Of a stretch of 46,212 bases of DNA, positions 22,784 through 31,135 are shown in pieces. The position numbers were made by a program, and so were the translations under genes. Within the stretch, counting starts at the first letter, position 1, and each line of letters begins with the position of its first letter. The notes under the pieces are model-generated. The model worked only from the letters and a program-made list of their open reading frames with translations. It did not search any database and was not told where the DNA came from. Source of the DNA: Gammaproteobacteria bacterium (GTDB lineage Bacteria > Pseudomonadota > Gammaproteobacteria > Arenicellales > Poriferihabitantaceae). Location: positions 1 through 46,212 of the forward strand of contig JAPPPS010000158.1 in NCBI GenBank assembly GCA_028817405.1, written 5' to 3'.

Positions 22784-25198
22784 ATGACCGAAGACGCGCC
22801 GCGCGGGTGGCGGGCCGGGGGCGGGTCGCGGGTGGCGGCGCCGGGCCGGATGCTACTTCTGGACTTCCTCGCCGACAGCAAGCGCCCGGTGACGGCGGCC
22901 GAAATCGGCGCGCATTTTGACATCAAACGCCGCGCCGCCGCGGATGCGCTGGCCGGGCGTTTGGCGCGCATGCGCGACAGCGGCTTGATGCTGCAAGACC
23001 GCAAGGGGCGCTACGCGTTGCCGCGCGAGATGGCGCTCATCGCCGGGCGGGTGGTCGGCCACGCCAACGGCTACGGCTTCGTCATCCCGGACGACGGCGG
23101 CGGCGATTTGTTCCTGCACCACCGTCAGATGCGCAAGGTGTTGCACGGCGACCGCGTGTTGGCGCGCCTGAAAGACATCGACGCGCGCGGCCGCCGGGAG
23201 GGCGCGGTGGTCGAGGTCATGGTCGACCCGCAGCGCGAAATCGTCGGCCATTTCCACATGGAAAGCGGCATCGGATTCGTCGAGCCGGACGACCCGCGCT
23301 TCGCCCGCGACATCACCATTCCGGGCGGCCGCCAAGGCGCGGCCACCGACGGCGACATCGTGGCGGCGCGCATCATCCGCCACCCGGCCGGGCATCAGCA
23401 CGCGGTCGGGGAGGTGGTTGAAGTGCTCGGCCGCCAGCAGCAGCCGGGCATGAAAACCGACATCGCGATTCGCAAACACGGCATCCCCGCCAGGTGGCCG
23501 GCCGATGTGCGCGCCGAGTTGAACAGCATGAAAGCGCGGTTGCAAAGCGTCCAGTTGGAGACGGAACCGGAGCCGGCGCCCGGGGTCGACGCGGAACAAC
23601 GCGTTGACTTGCGCGACATGCCGCTGGTCACCATCGACGGCGAGGACGCGCGCGACTTCGATGATGCGGTGTATGGCGAACCGCTCGGTGGTGAGAACAG
23701 CGGCGACGGTGACGGTGACAATGCCGGCGACGACCGCGGCGACGGTGACGGTGACAGTAACAGTAACAGTAACAGTGACAACCCCCGCGGCTGGCGGCTC
23801 GTGGTCGCCATCGCCGATGTCGGTCATTATGTCGCGGCCGGCGGCGCGCTGGACGCCGAGGCGTTGAAGCGCGGCAACTCGGTTTATTTCCCCAACCGCG
23901 TGGTGCCGATGCTGCCGCCGCAACTCTCCAACGGCATATGCTCGCTGAACCCCGGCGCCGACCGCCACTGCATGGTGTGCGACATGCGCGTCTCCCGGCG
24001 CGGCGACATCACCGCCTACCAGTTCTACCCCGCGCTGATGCACTCCAAAGCGCGCCTGACTTACGGCGCGGTCGCGGACATCGTGGCCGGCCGCGATGGC
24101 GATGACGGTGACGGCCGCTGCCGCGACGGCGACAACCCCGCGCGCCGAAAATGGAAAGATGTCGCGCCGCATCTGGACTGCCTGCACGCCATCGCCCGCG
24201 CCCTCGGCGCGCAGCGCAAAAAGCGCGGCAGCATCGACTTCGACTTCCCCGAGGCGTTCATCGAGTTCGACGAGGCGCAGAAAATCCGCCGCATCAGTCA
24301 GCGCGAGCGCAACCCCGCGCACCGTCTCATCGAGGAATGCATGCTGGCGGCGAACGGCTGCGCGGCGCGGTTTTTGCAGCAGCGATTCGGCGGCCACGGC
24401 CGCGGGCATGGCGGCCGCGCGATTTTCCGCAACCACTACGGCCCCGATGCCGACGCCCTCGCCAACTTGCGCCGCGCATTGGACGGTTTGGATTTGAAGT
24501 TGGGCGGCGGCGAGGCGCCGCGGGCCGGCGATTACGCGGCGTTGGTGGACGCGGTGGCCGGGCGGGAAGCCGCGCCGGTGGTGCAGTTGCTGCTGCTGCG
24601 GAGTTTGAGCCAGGCCGAATACGCCACCGACCCGGCCGGGCATTTCGCGCTGGCGGAGCCGGTGTACACCCACTTCACCTCGCCGATTCGGCGCTACAGC
24701 GACTTGGTTGTGCACCGTCAAATTCGCCAATTGCTCAGGCGCGGCAAGCGCAAACCCCGCCAACTTGTCGCGCCGCGCGGCGTCAGTTTGGAAAAAGTCG
24801 CGGAGCAATGCTCGTCCACCGAGCGGCGCGCCGAGGACGCCAGCCGCGATGTGATGGCGTGGCTGAAAGCGGAGTTCATGCAGGACAAAATCGGCGCGGA
24901 ATTCGACGGCACGGTGTCCGGCGTGGCCGCGTTCGGCGTGTTCGTGCAGTTGCGCGAGTTGTTCGTCGACGGCTTGGTGCATGTCACCGGCCTCGGCGAC
25001 GATTATTTTTTGTTCGACCCGCTGCGCCTGCGCCTCACCGGCCAGCGCGGCGGCCGCTGCTTTCAACTCGGCGACGCGCTGCGCGTGCGCCTGGCCGCGG
25101 TCAGTTTGGACAGCGGCAAAATCGACTTCGAGTTATGCGGCGTCGACGCGCGCCCGGCGCCGATGCGCTGGAAAAAACGAGGCAAGAAACGGCGGTAG
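22784..25198 (+). CDS. rnr: Exoribonuclease R (RNase R), with an insert beside the catalytic aspartates
   Basis: 3'-5' exoribonuclease for structured RNA and ribosome quality control. In order: a winged-helix N-domain (about 20-75), cold-shock domains from GRVVGHANGYGFVIPDDGGG (about 88), and the RNB catalytic domain opening with LVTIDGEDARDFDDAVYGE (about 282-300), which carries the four metal-binding Asp. Directly after it comes an insert of about 36 residues (301-336, GDGDGDNAGDDRGDGDGD then SNSNSNS), before WRLVVAIADVGHYV. A second short Asp/Gly insert is near 435-455. Then HFTSPIRRYSDLVVHRQI, an S1 domain (about 706-786) and a basic end. ATG at 22784 is preferred to GTG at 22757. The canonical partner rlmB follows. 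Confidence 0.93.
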   Translation: MTEDAPRGWRAGGGSRVAAPGRMLLLDFLADSKRPVTAAEIGAHFDIKRRAAADALAGRLARMRDSGLMLQDRKGRYALPREMALIAGRVVGHANGYGFVIPDDGGGDLFLHHRQMRKVLHGDRVLARLKDIDARGRREGAVVEVMVDPQREIVGHFHMESGIGFVEPDDPRFARDITIPGGRQGAATDGDIVAARIIRHPAGHQHAVGEVVEVLGRQQQPGMKTDIAIRKHGIPARWPADVRAELNSMKARLQSVQLETEPEPAPGVDAEQRVDLRDMPLVTIDGEDARDFDDAVYGEPLGGENSGDGDGDNAGDDRGDGDGDSNSNSNSDNPRGWRLVVAIADVGHYVAAGGALDAEALKRGNSVYFPNRVVPMLPPQLSNGICSLNPGADRHCMVCDMRVSRRGDITAYQFYPALMHSKARLTYGAVADIVAGRDGDDGDGRCRDGDNPARRKWKDVAPHLDCLHAIARALGAQRKKRGSIDFDFPEAFIEFDEAQKIRRISQRERNPAHRLIEECMLAANGCAARFLQQRFGGHGRGHGGRAIFRNHYGPDADALANLRRALDGLDLKLGGGEAPRAGDYAALVDAVAGREAAPVVQLLLLRSLSQAEYATDPAGHFALAEPVYTHFTSPIRRYSDLVVHRQIRQLLRRGKRKPRQLVAPRGVSLEKVAEQCSSTERRAEDASRDVMAWLKAEFMQDKIGAEFDGTVSGVAAFGVFVQLRELFVDGLVHVTGLGDDYFLFDPLRLRLTGQRGGRCFQLGDALRVRLAAVSLDSGKIDFELCGVDARPAPMRWKKRGKKRR

Positions 25199-25224
25199 CA
25201 TGTCTTCGAGTCGCAACGCCGGGG

Positions 25225-25299
25225 GCCGTCATTCCGTGCGGTTGGAAAACAAGGAGCGCAGCGCCACTGTTTTCCTCCGATACGGAATCAAGCGTCTTT
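25225..25299 (+). repeat. Hairpin repeat, type B, copy 3 (diverged)
   Basis: Same frame as 501-576: the ATTCCGT/ACGGAAT outer stem is kept, but the inner stem is GGAAAAC with GTTTTCC instead of AGGAATA with TATTCCT. Both arms changed together. The tag end has mutated to CAAGCGTCTTT. Confidence 0.75.
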
Positions 25300-25327
25300 G
25301 CTTTTGATTTTCCTCGACGGTTAAATT

Positions 25328-25364
25328 AAAGACTCTGGATTCCCGCTTAACAGATTGCGGGAAT
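25328..25364 (+). repeat. Hairpin repeat, type A, with outer tag
   Basis: The tag AAAGACTCTGG (25328-25338), then ATTCCCGC, loop TTAACAGATT, GCGGGAAT (25357-25364) and GACGGC. This is the closest match to a consensus type A element. The sequence GCGCTACGCGCCGTG after it is repeated loosely at 25405-25419. Confidence 0.85.
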
Positions 25365-25463
25365 GACGGCGCTACGCGCCGTGCGATTAAACCGGCGTGA
25401 CACCGCTACGCGCCGTGCTTAAACCGTCGCGCCGGCGAGAGCGCTGGCGCCGGAATTGCGAAC

Positions 25464-26312
25464 ATGACCGTTAACGCCAAAACCAAAACCAAAACCACCG
25501 CCGCCATCGTGTGCGGGTTTCACGCGGTTGAGGCGGAATTGGCGCGGCGGGCGGTGGCGGAAGTCGTGGTCGCCGCGCGGCGGCGCGATGAACGCGGCGC
25601 GCGGTTGCTGCAATCTGCGGCGCGGGTCGGGGTGACGGTACGCCGGGCCGCGCGCGCGGAACTGGACCAATTAGCCGGCGGGGTCAAACACCAAGGCGTG
25701 GTTGCGCGGTTGCGCGTAGTTGCCGCGGTCGGGGAAGGCGCGCCGGCGGGGGCGGGCGGGGAATCCGTGGCGGTGCCGGCAACCGCGGAATCCGCGGCGA
25801 AATTGGCCGGCCTGGCGGGCCTGAACCGTCACCTCGACGGCCTCCAACACCCGCCGCTTCTCCTGATTCTCGACCGCATTCAAGACCCGCACAACCTCGG
25901 CGCGTGTTTGCGCGCGGCCGACGGCGCGGGCGCGGATGCGGTGATTCTGCCGAAGGACGGCGCATGCCGGGTAACCCCGGCCGCGGCGCGCGTGGCGGCC
26001 GGCGCGGCCGCGCGGTTGCCGGTGTTTCGGGTGGCGAATTTGGCGCGCGCGATGCAGGAATTGCGCGGCCGCGGCGTGTGGCTGACCGGCGCCGACGCGG
26101 CCGCGGAACGCGAATTATATGCGGTGGATTGGCGCGCGCCGGCGGCCATCGTGCTCGGCGGGGAAGGCCGCGGTCTGCGCCGTTTGACGCGCGAGAACTG
26201 CGACCAATTGGCGCGCATTCCGCTGGCGGCCGGCGGCGTCGCCAGCCTCAATGCGGCGGTGGCCGCGGCGGTGTTTTTATTCGAGGCGGTCAGGCAACGC
26301 GGCGGCGACTGA
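25464..26312 (+). CDS. rlmB: 23S rRNA (guanosine2251-2'-O)-methyltransferase RlmB
   Basis: SPOUT-class methyltransferase acting on the ribosomal P-loop. It has the substrate-binding N-domain (VCGFHAVEAELARR, VKHQGVVARL) and the SpoU domain with LLILDRIQDPHNLGACLRAA, ADAVILPKDGACRVTP, AIVLGGEGRGLRRLTRENCD and IPLAAGGVASLNAAVAAAVF (motif 3, with SLN). The linker between the domains (about residues 91-130) is enlarged by Gly/Ala/Glu-rich sequence. The 282 residues compare with about 245 usually. ATG at 25464 gives a short (KTKT) start. It follows rnr, as in other gammaproteobacteria, but across a repeat-filled 265-base gap. Confidence 0.93.
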   Translation: MTVNAKTKTKTTAAIVCGFHAVEAELARRAVAEVVVAARRRDERGARLLQSAARVGVTVRRAARAELDQLAGGVKHQGVVARLRVVAAVGEGAPAGAGGESVAVPATAESAAKLAGLAGLNRHLDGLQHPPLLLILDRIQDPHNLGACLRAADGAGADAVILPKDGACRVTPAAARVAAGAAARLPVFRVANLARAMQELRGRGVWLTGADAAAERELYAVDWRAPAAIVLGGEGRGLRRLTRENCDQLARIPLAAGGVASLNAAVAAAVFLFEAVRQRGGD

Positions 26313-26398
26313 CCCCGTGGTCCATGCCAACGGCGGCAACCGTCGCCGCCCGGCCCCAAAAACCGTCGCCGCCCGGCATCAAAAAATCCCCGCCGCCG

Positions 26399-27619
26399 TC
26401 ACTCAAACAACGCCGTGTATTCGCCGTAGCCGGCATCCTGCAACTCCGCGGCCGCGACGAATCGCAGCGACGCCGAGTTGATGCAGTACCGCAGGCCGGT
26501 CGGCGCGGGCCCGTCGTTGAATACATGGCCGAGATGCGAGTCACCGTATTTGCTGCGCACCTCGATGCGCGGGAAAACCAGTTTGTAGTCGGTTTTCTCG
26601 ACGATGAAATGGTCGTCAATCGGGCGCGTGAAACTCGGCCAGCCGGTGCCGGAGCGGTATTTGTCGGTGGACGAGAACAGCGGCTCGCCGGACACGATGT
26701 CGACATAAATTCCCGCGGCCTTGTTGTCCCAGAATTCGTTGCGGAACGGCGGCTCGGTGCCGTCGCGCTGCGTCACATGATATTGCATGTCGTTGAGTTG
26801 GCTGCGAATTTCGGCATCCAGCGGGCGGCTAAACGGGTGCGCGGCCGCACCGGCGTTGGCACCGGCATCGGCATCCACCGCGCCGGGGCCGCGGTATTTG
26901 GCATGCAAATCCTCGCCCCACACCTTCCGCAAAAACTGGTCGCGCCCGGAGCCGTGACGGTAGATTTTGTAGCGGTACGGATTGGTTTTGTAGTAATTCT
27001 GGTGGTACGACTCGGCTTTGTGGAACGCTTGCGCGGCGGAGATTTCAATGATAAGCGGTCGGTCGAAACGCCCGGATGCCGCGAGTTGGTCGCGCGATTC
27101 CTCGGCCCACTGTTTTTCCTGCGCGTTGTGGTAGTAAATCGCCGGGCGGTACATCGCGCCGCGGTCGACGAACTGCCCGTCGGCGTCGGTCGGGTCGATT
27201 TCCCGCCACAAGTGGTGCAGCAACGCGCGGTAGGAAATCTTCGCCGGGTCGTAGTAAATCTGCACCGCTTCGGTGTGGCCGGTGCCGCCGCGGCTGACCG
27301 CCTTGTAGGTCGGGTTTTCGGTATGCCCGCCGGTGTAGCCGGAGACGACTTCGGCGACACCGTCGATTTTCTCGAAGGTCGACTCCACGCACCAGAAACA
27401 GCCGCCGGCGAAAGTGGCGATGGCGAGGTTGGAGTCGGCGGATGCCGAATTGCCGGCCGCGGCGTCGCGGAACGCGGAGCGGTCGTCGCCGCCCCACAGC
27501 AGCACCGTCAGCGCGGCTACCGCGGCGATGGCGGCCAAGGAAAGCACGGCACCGCCGCGCCAGGCGCGGGGTTTGGGCTGCGCTCGATGGAGCGCTGGTT
27601 GGTTGGACGGAGTGTTCAT
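26399..27619 (-). CDS. msrAB: Fused peptide methionine sulfoxide reductase MsrA-MsrB, membrane-anchored
   Basis: Repairs both S- and R-methionine sulfoxide in proteins. A hydrophobic segment (about residues 23-41) with few charges acts as signal or anchor, placing the enzyme in the periplasm. MsrA follows with the catalytic Cys74 in [12 protein letters not shown], then [20 protein letters not shown] and [13 protein letters not shown]. After an Ala-rich linker with [12 protein letters not shown] (about 245-262) comes Msr[46 protein letters not shown] and the catalytic Cys in [11 protein letters not shown]. The CxxC zinc pairs of many MsrB are missing. ATG at 27619 was chosen; the upstream frame is Pro-rich repeat translation. 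Confidence 0.95.
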   Translation of the reverse strand: MNTPSNQPALHRAQPKPRAWRGGAVLSLAAIAAVAALTVLLWGGDDRSAFRDAAAGNSASADSNLAIATFAGGCFWCVESTFEKIDGVAEVVSGYTGGHTENPTYKAVSRGGTGHTEAVQIYYDPAKISYRALLHHLWREIDPTDADGQFVDRGAMYRPAIYYHNAQEKQWAEESRDQLAASGRFDRPLIIEISAAQAFHKAESYHQNYYKTNPYRYKIYRHGSGRDQFLRKVWGEDLHAKYRGPGAVDADAGANAGAAAHPFSRPLDAEIRSQLNDMQYHVTQRDGTEPPFRNEFWDNKAAGIYVDIVSGEPLFSSTDKYRSGTGWPSFTRPIDDHFIVEKTDYKLVFPRIEVRSKYGDSHLGHVFNDGPAPTGLRYCINSASLRFVAAAELQDAGYGEYTALFE

Positions 27620-27833
27620 TGTTGCGCTCGCATGGTGTTTGGATGTAGGAGAATTGAGTCGCGGCGGCGGCGATAGTTCCGCCGCGGTTGGCGGTGCGGA
27701 CGGTGGTGGATTTGCGACCGGCGACCGGCACCGCACCCGACCGTTGTACCGACACCGGCGATTTTACCCGAACCGCGGCCACGTTTTGGGTTACATTTCG
27801 CCCACTTGAGCCGCCGCCCGCCACGAGGAATTT

Positions 27834-28859
27834 ATGCCGCGCCCAATCCATCTCGGCGTCAATGTCGACCATGTCGCCACCATCCGCCAAGCGCGCGGCA
27901 CGCCGTATCCGGACCCGGTGGAAGCGGCGCTGCAGGCCGAGGCGGCCGGCGCCGACGGCATCACCATGCACCTGCGCGAAGACCGCCGCCATGTGCAGGA
28001 CGCGGACTTGGCGCGCATGGCGGCCGGCGCGCGCACCAAACTCAACCTGGAAATGGCGGCCACCGACGAGATGCGCGACATCGCGCTGCGCCTGCGCCCG
28101 GCCGACGCCTGCATCGTGCCGGAACGCCGCGCCGAACTGACCACCGAAGGCGGCCTCGATGTGCTCCGCCACCGCGCCCGCCTTGCCGACTTGACCGCGG
28201 CGCTGACCGCGGCCGGCATCCGCGTGTCGTTGTTTATCGACCCGGACCCGGCTCAAATCGACGCCAGCGCGGATGTCGGCGCGCCGGTGGTGGAGTTGCA
28301 CACCGGCCGCTACGCCGGACTCGCCGGCATGCGCGGGGCGATGGGGGCGGGTTCGCCGGCGGCGGATTCGGGGGGTGGTTTTGCGGCCGATTCTGCGGCC
28401 GATTCCGCCGGCGATTCCGGGGCTGATTCTGCTGGCGATTCCGCGCCCGAATCTGCCGGCGATTCCGCGGCTGATTCTGTTGGCGATTCCATGGGCGATT
28501 CCACCGGCGAATCCGCGACCGATTCATCGTGCGATTCTGCGTCTAATTCCGCCGGCAATTCTGCCGGTGATTCTGCCGGCGATTCCATGGTCGATTCCGC
28601 CGCCGAATCCGCGGAATTCCAACGCGAATGGAGCGCGTTAACCGCCGCCGTCAGCCACGCCGCGGCCGCCGGGCTGATAGTCAACGCCGGCCACGGTTTG
28701 CACTACGCCAACACCGCGCGCATCGCGGCCCTGCCCGACATCCACGAGTTAAACATCGGCCACGCCATCGTCGCCCGCGCACTCACCGTCGGCTTCCCAT
28801 GCGCGGTTGGGGAGATGAAACGGTTAATGGTGGAGGCCAGGGGTGGCCGCCATAATTAG
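27834..28859 (+). CDS. pdxJ: Pyridoxine 5'-phosphate synthase PdxJ with a 90-residue low-complexity insert
   Basis: Last step of de novo vitamin B6 synthesis, a TIM-barrel enzyme of about 240 residues. Residues 1-168 are normal: [85 protein letters not shown] and [12 protein letters not shown]. Residues 170-259 are an insert of (A/G)DSA units from a GCCGGCGATTCC word. The end is normal again: [30 protein letters not shown] and VGEMKRLM. The insert falls after the ELHTG phosphate-site strand, in a helix-loop known to vary. The start has GAGGA 5 bases ahead. A divergent gap separates it from msrAB. Confidence 0.95.
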   Translation: MPRPIHLGVNVDHVATIRQARGTPYPDPVEAALQAEAAGADGITMHLREDRRHVQDADLARMAAGARTKLNLEMAATDEMRDIALRLRPADACIVPERRAELTTEGGLDVLRHRARLADLTAALTAAGIRVSLFIDPDPAQIDASADVGAPVVELHTGRYAGLAGMRGAMGAGSPAADSGGGFAADSAADSAGDSGADSAGDSAPESAGDSAADSVGDSMGDSTGESATDSSCDSASNSAGNSAGDSAGDSMVDSAAESAEFQREWSALTAAVSHAAAAGLIVNAGHGLHYANTARIAALPDIHELNIGHAIVARALTVGFPCAVGEMKRLMVEARGGRHN

Positions 28860-28965
28860 ATGGGCCGCCGGACTTAATTCCTGATTGGTGAGAAATATAG
28901 TTGCTATCGCTCCTTATCCCGTGTCGTAGCACTGGACAGGCTTTTCTATCGACCGGAATTGCGAG

Positions 28966-29277
28966 TTAGAGTCCCTGGTCGCCGCGGTCGTCACCGCTCA
29001 AACCGTCACCGCCGCGGCAGTCACCGTCGCGCGTTGTTTCCGTCGATTGGCGTTGGCGGCGGCGGCGGCGGAACCATAGAATGATGCCTAAGTAGCCGCG
29101 TCTTGCCCAGCGGAAATCCAGCGACAGAATCAGCAGCGCCAGGGGGATCATCCAGAAGCCGAGAATCGGCAGCGCGCCCAACATGCCGCCGACCAACAGT
29201 AGCGCGGCCAGGATGACGCGCACCGGCAGCGGCACGGATTTGAGCGGCCGAACCAGCAGGTTGAGACGGCGGTGCAC
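28966..29277 (-). CDS. Small membrane protein, PGPGW-like
   Basis: The 103-residue product has two hydrophobic segments: VRVILAALLLVGGMLGALPI and GFWMIPLALLILSLDF. The short motif LPILGFWMIPL followed by WARR resembles PGPGW-type small transmembrane proteins (L-P-x-P-G-x-W). The last 30 residues are Arg- then Asp/Gly-rich and fall in a CACCGTC-type tract. The start is GTG. The function is unknown. It diverges from dapF, and a TATAAT-like box on its strand (29360-29365) lies about 85 bases upstream. Confidence 0.5.
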   Translation of the reverse strand: MHRRLNLLVRPLKSVPLPVRVILAALLLVGGMLGALPILGFWMIPLALLILSLDFRWARRGYLGIILWFRRRRRQRQSTETTRDGDCRGGDGLSGDDRGDQGL

Positions 29278-29435
29278 GGGGTCTCCGGTGAATGGGTTTG
29301 TTGTATTATCCGCTTCGATGCGGCCGCAAGTGGCATATCATGGCGACGATGAACTCGCGATTATAACCGCGCGCGGCGGCGATGTTTTGACGGTGTTATG
29401 ACCGCGCAACGGCGCAACAACGCGCAGGCGAATCG

Positions 29436-30287
29436 ATGCCAAAATCCATGCGCTACCCCTTCACAAAAATGCAGTCGCTCGGCAACGATTTTATCGTATT
29501 GGACGGTGTGGCCGAGGCGTTGACGCTCACCGCCGAGCAGGCGCGCCGCTTGGCTGACCGGCATTTCGGCGTCGGCTGCGACCAAGTACTGTTAGTACAG
29601 CCGGGCGCGGACGCCGACGAGTTCTTATTCACCATCTTCAACCAAGACGGCAGCGAAGCCGAGCAGTGCGGCAACGGCGCGAGATGCTTGGCGCGGTTTT
29701 TGTTTGAGGCCGGCCACGCCAAAAACACCGTCATCCGCGCCCGCGTGCGCGCCAACCGCAAAGCGCGGATGACGCTGACTTTGAACCCCGACGCAACGGT
29801 CAGCGTGGCCATGGGCGCGCCGGAATTCACGCCGGCGCGCATTCCGTTCGCTGCCGAGCGCGCCGCGCCGGTGTATCGCCTCGAGTTGGACGACGCGCCG
29901 CCGGTCGACATCGCCGCGCTCGGCATCGGCAATCCGCATGCGGTGCTGCAAGTCGGGGACGCGGCCGCGGCGCCGGTGGCCGGGCGCGGGCCGGCGATTG
30001 AAAACCACCCGCGATTCCCGGCCCGGGCGAATGTCGGTTTCATGCAAGTCGCGGCGCGCGACCACATTCACTTGCGCGTTCATGAGCGCGGTGTCGGCGA
30101 AACTTTGGGCTGCGGCAGCGGCGCATGCGCGGCCGTGGCCGCCGGCGTCGAGTGGGGTTTGTTGGACGAATGCGTGCGCGTGTCGTTGCCGGGCGGCGAC
30201 GCCGAGGTGCAGTGGGCCGGGCGCGGGCAACCGATTATTTTGCGCGGGCCGGCGACGCGGGTTTTTGACGGCCGCATCGAACTGTAA
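29436..30287 (+). CDS. dapF: Diaminopimelate epimerase
   Basis: Interconverts LL- and meso-diaminopimelate for lysine and peptidoglycan. FTKMQSLGNDFIVLDGV at the start, the first catalytic Cys (Cys78) in EAEQCGNGARCLARF, the second (Cys226) in GETLGCGSGACAAV, and VSLPGGDAEVQW near the end. It is 283 residues, of normal length and without low-complexity insert. ATG at 29436 is 12 bases before a second ATG (MRYPFTKMQ), which is also possible. It heads the dapF-DUF484-xerC group, but a tandem repeat tract separates it from the second gene. Confidence 0.95.
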   Translation: MPKSMRYPFTKMQSLGNDFIVLDGVAEALTLTAEQARRLADRHFGVGCDQVLLVQPGADADEFLFTIFNQDGSEAEQCGNGARCLARFLFEAGHAKNTVIRARVRANRKARMTLTLNPDATVSVAMGAPEFTPARIPFAAERAAPVYRLELDDAPPVDIAALGIGNPHAVLQVGDAAAAPVAGRGPAIENHPRFPARANVGFMQVAARDHIHLRVHERGVGETLGCGSGACAAVAAGVEWGLLDECVRVSLPGGDAEVQWAGRGQPIILRGPATRVFDGRIEL

Positions 30288-30288
30288 C

Positions 30289-30358
30289 ACGCGAACCGTA
30301 AAACGCGGCCGGTAAAACGCGACTCGTAAAACGCGAACCGTAAAACGCAGCCGACCAA
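30289..30358. repeat. Five tandem 14-bp units after dapF
   Basis: The unit ACGCGAACCGTAAA starts at 30289, 30303, 30317, 30331 and 30345, with substitutions in the middle of units 2, 3 and 5; units 1 and 4 are identical. The first unit begins two bases after the dapF stop. AT-rich TAAA at each 14 bp means the units are not in helical phase. Confidence 0.9.
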
Positions 30359-30439
30359 ACGCGATTTGCCGAATCGCGCGCGCCAAAAACCGTTACAATC
30401 GACCGTCACCATCGCGCCAACCCACCGCATCATTTCGTC

Positions 30440-31135
30440 ATGCCGAATTCCAAGGCCGTCGCGGACTACCTCGAAAGCCACCCCGATTTCTTCGCCTCGC
30501 GCGGCGCGTTGTTGGCCGCCATGCAACTGCCGGAGGAATTCGCCACGCCGTTCCACGCCCGCCAAGCGCAGGCGTTGCGCGACCGCCAAGCGCGCCTCGA
30601 CCGCATGTTGGAGACGGTCAAAGTCAACCAAAACCTCGAGCAGGAATTGCACCAGTTCGCGGTGGAGTTGTTGGGCATGGTTGGCGACGGCCGCGCCGCT
30701 TCCGCTCCTGATGCCGGCGATGCCACGGCCGCCATCGCCGCGCCCATGGAATTGGTCAAAACCCGCTTCGACCTCGACGCCGCGGCGGTGTTCCTCGACG
30801 CGCAGCGCGACGGTTTCGGTCCGGGCCTGGATTACGCTTCACTGTGCAACCGCGTCGAGCATCTCGGCGGCGTGTGCGACGACCGCGTGTCGAGCAAGTT
30901 GAGCGCGGCGTTGTTTCCGGCCGCCGCGGATGCTGATGCCGCCGCCGGTGCCGGTGCCGCCGCGCCCATCGCCTCGTGCGCGTTCGTGCCGCTGGCGCGC
31001 GGCCGGCAACTGCGCGGCGTGATGGTTTTGGGCGACGCCGACCGCGCGCGTTTCCAGCCCGGCATGGGCGCGCTGATTCTCGACCGCCTCGGCCAGTTGG
31101 TCAGCGCGTATTTGGCTGGGCGCGGTTTGCTGTGA
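30440..31135 (+). CDS. DUF484 family protein
   Basis: The 231-residue product has the conserved start VADYLESHPDFFASRGALLA, a coiled region (QALRDRQARLDRMLETVKVN) and a GAF-like C-domain with CAFVPLARGRQLRGVMVLGD and LILDRLGQLVSAYL. DUF484 proteins sit between dapF and xerC in gammaproteobacteria; the function is not established. A short Ala/Asp run (about 157-172, ADADAAAGAGAA) is inserted in the GAF-like part. The TGA overlaps the GTG of xerC (GTGA), so the two are coupled. Confidence 0.9.
   Translation: MPNSKAVADYLESHPDFFASRGALLAAMQLPEEFATPFHARQAQALRDRQARLDRMLETVKVNQNLEQELHQFAVELLGMVGDGRAASAPDAGDATAAIAAPMELVKTRFDLDAAAVFLDAQRDGFGPGLDYASLCNRVEHLGGVCDDRVSSKLSAALFPAAADADAAAGAGAAAPIASCAFVPLARGRQLRGVMVLGDADRARFQPGMGALILDRLGQLVSAYLAGRGLL

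Noticed and set aside
22853-25066. A 737-residue frame on the minus strand opposite rnr
   Set aside because: It is the antisense shadow of rnr; the plus strand has all RNase R motifs in order.
26340-26385. Possible terminator at the rlmB/msrAB junction (AAAAAA run)
   Set aside because: The A-run is preceded by a direct repeat of CCGTCGCCGCCCGGC rather than by a hairpin, so no terminator is claimed on either strand.
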